DNA of 10,298 nucleotides from an uncultured Rickettsiales bacterium (GTDB lineage: Bacteria; Pseudomonadota; Alphaproteobacteria; UBA8366), in assembly GCA_913046825.1 (NCBI GenBank), contig CAJWTF010000136.1, forward strand, positions 1-10,298, in the 5' to 3' direction. Of the stretch, positions 7,113 to 10,298 are shown piece by piece. The notes beneath the pieces were generated by a model. It was not told the DNA's origin and made no database searches. It was given only the letters and a program-made list of their open reading frames with translations. Within the stretch, counting starts at the first letter, position 1; the number at the start of each line of letters is the position of its first letter. Both the position numbers and the translations under genes were made by a program.

Positions 7113-8483
7113 TTAATTTTCACCGGGCATGGGGACGGCCATGCCGTCTTCGTTATATAGTTTCAATTTATTGCGCAATGTTCGGATCGAAATACCGAGT
7201 ATATTCGCGGCGTGCGTCCGGTTGCCGAGACAATGTTGAAGAGTGTCTATGATAAGGTCACGTTCGACTTCAGCGACGGTACGACCGACCAACCCCTTAG
7301 TATGGTTATCGTCGGTGGTTTCTGCCAAACCGTTCTCAATGATGGAGGCCGCGGTGGTTACTGGCATCGATGCGACTTCCTCACTGGCTCCGCTTAAGAT
7401 AATCGCGTCGGTTCCAATTTCTGTACCTTGCGCGAGTAATACGGCTCTATGCATCGCGTTCTCTAATTCTCGCACATTGCCGCGCCACCCATGGCTCTGA
7501 AGTTGTGCCATCGCTTGATCCCCGATGGGGAGACGCTCGACGCCATTCGCTTCGGAATATTTCTCTATAAAGAAATTCGCCAAAACCGGTATATCAAGCG
7601 GTCTTTCGCGCAGTGACGGGATTTTAATTTCAATGACGTTGAGGCGAAAGAACAAATCCTCACGGAATTCCCCCTGACGAACCGAAGCTTCGAGGTCGCG
7701 ATTCGATGTCGCTAAAATTCTGACGTCGATCTTGATCGTCTGGGTGCCGCCGACGCGATCGATTTCGCGTTCCTGAATGGCGCGCAGGAGTTTTGCCTGA
7801 AGGCGGGTATGCATCTCGCTGATTTCATCGAGGAGAATGGTGCCACCGTTGGCTTCCTCGAATTTGCCAATCCGCCGGGCGACAGCACCTGTAAAGGCGC
7901 CTTTCTCGTGACCGAATAGTTCGGATTCCAAAAGGTTTTCGGGTATGGCTGCGCAGTTTACTGCGACAAAACTATTCGTCGAGCGTTTGCTCTTGGCGTG
8001 GATGTAGCGGGCCATGAGCTCTTTACCGGTGCCCGAATGTCCGGTGATTAAGGCGGAGGCATCAGAGGGTGAAATTCTGTCGGCGAAAGCCAGCACCCTT
8101 TTCATCGCCGAGTCGGCGTGGACGATGGCATTGCTTTCCTGACTGACTGCCTCTAAGACCGCCGCAATCAGTTCGGGATCGGGCGGGAGGGGAACATATT
8201 CTTTGGCACCACCCTTGATTGCGTTAACGGCGGCATTGCTATCATTGCCGATACCGCAGGCTACGATTGGAAGATTGATTCGTTCCGTGGCAAGCTGCTT
8301 TACCATATCGCCGACGTCTAAATTGACATCGACCATGGCGACTTCGGCGCCTTGTCCGGAACGCAACGCATTCATCGCTTCTGTTATGGTGTTCACGTGT
8401 GTGACTTTTGCACCGCGCGTGAGGGCGATCTTGCTCGCCTCAGTTATATGGCCTTCCAGTCTGCCGACAATCAAAACTTTCAT
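7113..8483 (-). CDS. flbD: FlbD-type sigma-54 flagellar transcription activator
   Basis: This is a sigma-54-dependent activator that probably turns on later flagellar genes. The receiver-like N-terminal domain (about 1-115) keeps Asp52 at the phosphorylation position but has GRLEG where the acidic pocket should be and Leu99 instead of the usual Lys (PLPPD). It is therefore unlikely to work as a normal phospho-receiver, as is known for Caulobacter FlbD, which is controlled by FliX. The AAA+ domain is intact: Walker A GHSGTGKE (148-155), sigma-54 contact loop GAFTGA (195-200), Walker B GGTILLDE (213-220), and GNVRELENA (335-343). The Fis-type helix-turn-helix lies at about 405-443 (THAANILGISIRTLRNKL). 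The start ATG 8483 has AGGA five bases upstream. The gene lies between motA and flhA, within the operon it may itself regulate. FleQ/FlrC-like naming is possible, but context favours FlbD. Confidence 0.93.
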   Translation of the reverse strand: MKVLIVGRLEGHITEASKIALTRGAKVTHVNTITEAMNALRSGQGAEVAMVDVNLDVGDMVKQLATERINLPIVACGIGNDSNAAVNAIKGGAKEYVPLPPDPELIAAVLEAVSQESNAIVHADSAMKRVLAFADRISPSDASALITGHSGTGKELMARYIHAKSKRSTNSFVAVNCAAIPENLLESELFGHEKGAFTGAVARRIGKFEEANGGTILLDEISEMHTRLQAKLLRAIQEREIDRVGGTQTIKIDVRILATSNRDLEASVRQGEFREDLFFRLNVIEIKIPSLRERPLDIPVLANFFIEKYSEANGVERLPIGDQAMAQLQSHGWRGNVRELENAMHRAVLLAQGTEIGTDAIILSGASEEVASMPVTTAASIIENGLAETTDDNHTKGLVGRTVAEVERDLIIDTLQHCLGNRTHAANILGISIRTLRNKLKLYNEDGMAVPMPGEN

Positions 8484-8515
8484 GTTATTCCTGTTCTCTA
8501 GTCTTTAGTTCGGCA

Positions 8516-9355
8516 CTAGCCGAAATATTCAATCCGTTGATCCGGTGGGAGAATGGTGTTCAGCAGCATCTCAAGACGCCGTGGATTTTCGTGACGACCC
8601 ATTGAGGCAGTCGCCATGACGTGAATCTGGTTGATTAAAGCGTCCTCGCTAGAGTTCCGTTCCAGCTTCGAGGCGAGGGGTGAAAAGATCATATTGGCCA
8701 TCACCGCACCGTAAAAAGTGGTGAGTAAGGCGACAGCCATACTGGGGCCGATCGTGCTTGGATCGCTAAGATTGCCGAGCATTTGAACCAAGCCGACGAG
8801 GGTGCCAATCAGTCCCATTGCGGGAGAAATTTCGGCTGCCTTGCGCAAAACACCGACGGTACGTGTATGTCTTCGCGCCGCTGCCTGCATTTCCCCTTGC
8901 ATGATGCGCTCGATTTCGTCGCCCGACGAACCGTCGAGCAACATCTTGAGGCCTTTGTGCAGCATTTCTTCGTTCATCAAGCGGGGAACATACGGCTCCA
9001 TCGTCAGTAGGCCTTTACGGCGGGAAAGATCGGCGAGTTGCAAGACATGCAAGGCGGCCGATGCTGGGTTACGTGTGTGATAAAAGACCGTCGACATGAC
9101 GATGGCGAATGCAGTACCGACATCACGGAAAGAATAGCATGCAACCGTTATCCCGAATGTGCCACCGATGACAATGCAAATTGAAGGGATATCGATAAAG
9201 GCATAGGGGCTACCGCCGAGCACGATTGCTGTGATGATTAGGGCGAAAGCACCGAGAATTCCGAAAAGCGTGGCGATATCGACGATAGAGCGCACCGAGG
9301 GCGCACGCACGAATTCGGTCTTTTCAGGGGGGGCCGAATTGGTATCGGTCGACAT
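8516..9355 (-). CDS. motA: Flagellar stator protein MotA (PomA-like)
   Basis: MotA-type proteins form the inner-membrane stator ring with MotB and convert ion flow to torque. The 279 residues show four membrane segments: about 25-47, 53-74, 176-198 and 204-227. A cytoplasmic loop (about 75-175) carries the charged residues that contact FliG. The family prolines are present in ISPAMGLIGTLVGLV (Pro178) and IFSPLASKL (Pro226). DIATLFGILGAF near the start and RRLEMLLNTILP near the end resemble the PomA/MotA branch used in polar systems; whether the ion is H+ or Na+ cannot be read from this subunit alone. The start ATG 9355 has only a weak GGAT upstream, and the next Met (residue 87) would remove two membrane segments. 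It is 28 bases after fliN and 32 before flbD. No motB is adjacent. Confidence 0.94.
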   Translation of the reverse strand: MSTDTNSAPPEKTEFVRAPSVRSIVDIATLFGILGAFALIITAIVLGGSPYAFIDIPSICIVIGGTFGITVACYSFRDVGTAFAIVMSTVFYHTRNPASAALHVLQLADLSRRKGLLTMEPYVPRLMNEEMLHKGLKMLLDGSSGDEIERIMQGEMQAAARRHTRTVGVLRKAAEISPAMGLIGTLVGLVQMLGNLSDPSTIGPSMAVALLTTFYGAVMANMIFSPLASKLERNSSEDALINQIHVMATASMGRHENPRRLEMLLNTILPPDQRIEYFG

Positions 9356-9383
9356 CTTGTGCGTTATCCAGTTGCCGTCAGTG

Positions 9384-9749
9384 TTAAGATTGGTCCGACT
9401 TAATGATTTCCGTCATTGTCACGCCGAGTTTGTCATCGACGATGACGACTTCGCCGCGCGCGACAAGGCGGTTGTTGACATATATATCGATCGCTTCCCC
9501 GACCTTACGGTCTAGTTCGACAACCGCGCCGCGCCCGAGCTTAAGTAATTGGCTCACTTGCATCGACGCCTTGCCGAGCACTGCGGAAACCTGAACGGGG
9601 ATATCGTATACGGCTTCAAGGTCCTGGGCGCCCTGTGGTAAGCCTGCATCCATATCCCCCATATCCATGGAATCGTCTTCTTCATTGCCCGACGGCTCCG
9701 GCGTTTCGGCTTCAAGTTCGCTTAATTGCAGGTTATCGTCGTCGACCAT
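9384..9749 (-). CDS. fliN: Flagellar motor switch protein FliN
   Basis: FliN forms the lower part of the C-ring, where it takes part in switching and anchors FliH for export. The 121 residues hold an acidic, flexible N-terminus (1-44, with EEDDSMDMGDMD) and one SpoA-type domain (about 45-118). Typical FliN segments are VYDIPVQVSAVLGK (47-60), LLKLGRGAVVELDR (68-81), EAIDIYVNNRLVARGEVVIVDDKLGVTMTE read as two short strands (85-103 and 104-114). The start ATG 9749 is set by a perfect AGGAGG five bases upstream. It lies 27 bases downstream of fliH, as in the Caulobacter flbE-fliN arrangement. Nothing is missing. Confidence 0.97.
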   Translation of the reverse strand: MVDDDNLQLSELEAETPEPSGNEEDDSMDMGDMDAGLPQGAQDLEAVYDIPVQVSAVLGKASMQVSQLLKLGRGAVVELDRKVGEAIDIYVNNRLVARGEVVIVDDKLGVTMTEIIKSDQS

Positions 9750-9754
9750 ATAGG

Positions 9755-9760
9755 CCTCCT
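9755..9760 (-). promoter_or_regulatory. Strong ribosome binding site of fliN
   Basis: The minus strand reads AGGAGG with a five-base spacer to the fliN ATG. It is the only perfect Shine-Dalgarno site I see in the operon; the neighbouring genes have weaker GGAT, AGGA or AGGGA sites. A strong site fits the high copy number of FliN in the C-ring (inference). Confidence 0.8.
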
Positions 9761-9776
9761 ATTGGAATTTGATGGT

Positions 9777-10298
9777 TCATGTCGGTTTCGGATTCACCGA
9801 CATTTCCGACACATCATCGATTGTTGCTTCTTGATCGAGGTCACTGTGGGGGATGTCAATGATTTGGCCATCCGGATCGTGGGAAGATTCCGCTAGATCA
9901 GCTGGAGGACAGTACGTTCCTTGTTCTGCCGCTATGGTTTCGGCGTCCATTGGAACGGCGTCATCGGTAACATTCAAGCTCTCAGGTATCTCCGTTGCAG
10001 CAACTTCTGGAGCCGTTTCCGCTTCCGCTGTTATTTCGGCTTCCATCCCGTCTATCGGCAAAGGTGCCGGTAGCTGCGCGCCAATTTCCAACGCAGTTGT
10101 TGGCGTATGGCGAGGTACGGCTTGGGATAAAGCCTCTATTTCCCTCAACGTCGCCTCGATAATGCGCTCGGCATCGCCTTCGCTCCAGCGAATGCGGCAA
10201 TCCGCTGGACCTAATTCGCTATCGCCGGTCACCTCAAGTATACCGCTGAAGCCAATGCGTCCTGTCAGATCGATTAAGTTACGTTCGATCTCGGGTAG
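9777..10298 (-). CDS. fliH: Flagellar assembly protein FliH/FlbE, C-terminal part (start outside window)
   Basis: FliH binds FliI and anchors it to FliN at the C-ring. The frame is open to the right edge, giving 173 visible residues, so the gene begins beyond base 10298; the GTG at 10232 lies inside the domain and is not the real start. The first 58 or so visible residues match the FliH C-terminal domain: IERNLIDLTGRIGF, then GPADCRIRWSEGDAERIIEATLREI (split at 30-40 and 41-54). After this comes a tail of about 115 residues rich in Glu, Asp, Ala and Pro, with about 25 acidic and very few basic residues. Such a long acidic end is unusual for FliH, which normally ends close to its folded domain. 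Position before fliN fits FliH/FlbE. The stop TGA is at 9777-9779. Confidence 0.85.
   Translation of the reverse strand, partial: LPEIERNLIDLTGRIGFSGILEVTGDSELGPADCRIRWSEGDAERIIEATLREIEALSQAVPRHTPTTALEIGAQLPAPLPIDGMEAEITAEAETAPEVAATEIPESLNVTDDAVPMDAETIAAEQGTYCPPADLAESSHDPDGQIIDIPHSDLDQEATIDDVSEMSVNPKPT

Noticed and set aside
9384..9403. Two TTAA boxes as a CtrA binding site at the end of fliN
   Set aside because: The boxes are 12 bases apart instead of the seven of the CtrA consensus, and lie within the fliN coding end.
10230..10232. GTG as the start of fliH
   Set aside because: The same frame stays open for 22 more codons to the window edge and those residues fit the FliH domain, so the start is outside.

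Overview
The window is part of a flagellar gene cluster from an alphaproteobacterium. Three things point to the Rhodospirillales/Azospirillales side of the class. The first is the order fliH-fliN-motA-flbD-flhA-flhF. The second is a FlbD-type sigma-54 activator (the Caulobacter-style flagellar regulator) placed inside the structural operon. The third is a PomA-like MotA. GC is moderate by eye (not computed), so a marine or magnetospirillum-like relative is plausible, but no genus can be named from the sequence alone.

Layout. A plus-strand pair, fliI-fliJ (121-1871), encodes the export ATPase and its coiled-coil stalk protein, overlapping by ATGA. About 120 bases of non-coding, AT-richer DNA precede it. 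A long minus-strand operon enters from the right edge and runs leftward with short gaps of 27 to 46 bases. In order of transcription it holds fliH (partial, its start lies beyond base 10298), fliN, motA, flbD, flhA, flhF, a FliK-like gene, and a small gene whose start overlaps the FliK-like stop by ATGA. The two transcription units converge, with 12 bases between stop codons at 1872-1883. No gap in the window exceeds 120 bases, and I see no RNA gene, mobile element or CRISPR array.

How the genes work together. FliI, FliH and FliJ form the soluble ATPase complex of the flagellar type III export apparatus. FlhA is its main membrane and docking component. FliN belongs to the C-ring where FliH docks. 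The FliK-like protein probably sets hook length or the switch in export specificity. FlhF is an SRP-type GTPase for polar flagellum placement. FlbD activates sigma-54 flagellar promoters, and MotA is a stator subunit. The cluster therefore makes and controls a polar flagellum. MotB and FlhG (FleN) are not present here.

The most unusual item is the last gene of the minus operon (1884-2276). By eye its protein follows the QueF (7-cyano-7-deazaguanine reductase, T-fold) sequence pattern over most of its length. It lacks the loop carrying the catalytic cysteine and has lost the NADPH-binding motif. It looks like a non-enzymatic QueF-fold protein translationally coupled to a FliK-like gene. Other points of note are a gapless internal duplication in the FliK-like protein (offset 190 residues), altered G3 and G4 motifs in FlhF, a roughly 115-residue acidic tail on FliH, and a degenerate receiver domain in FlbD.
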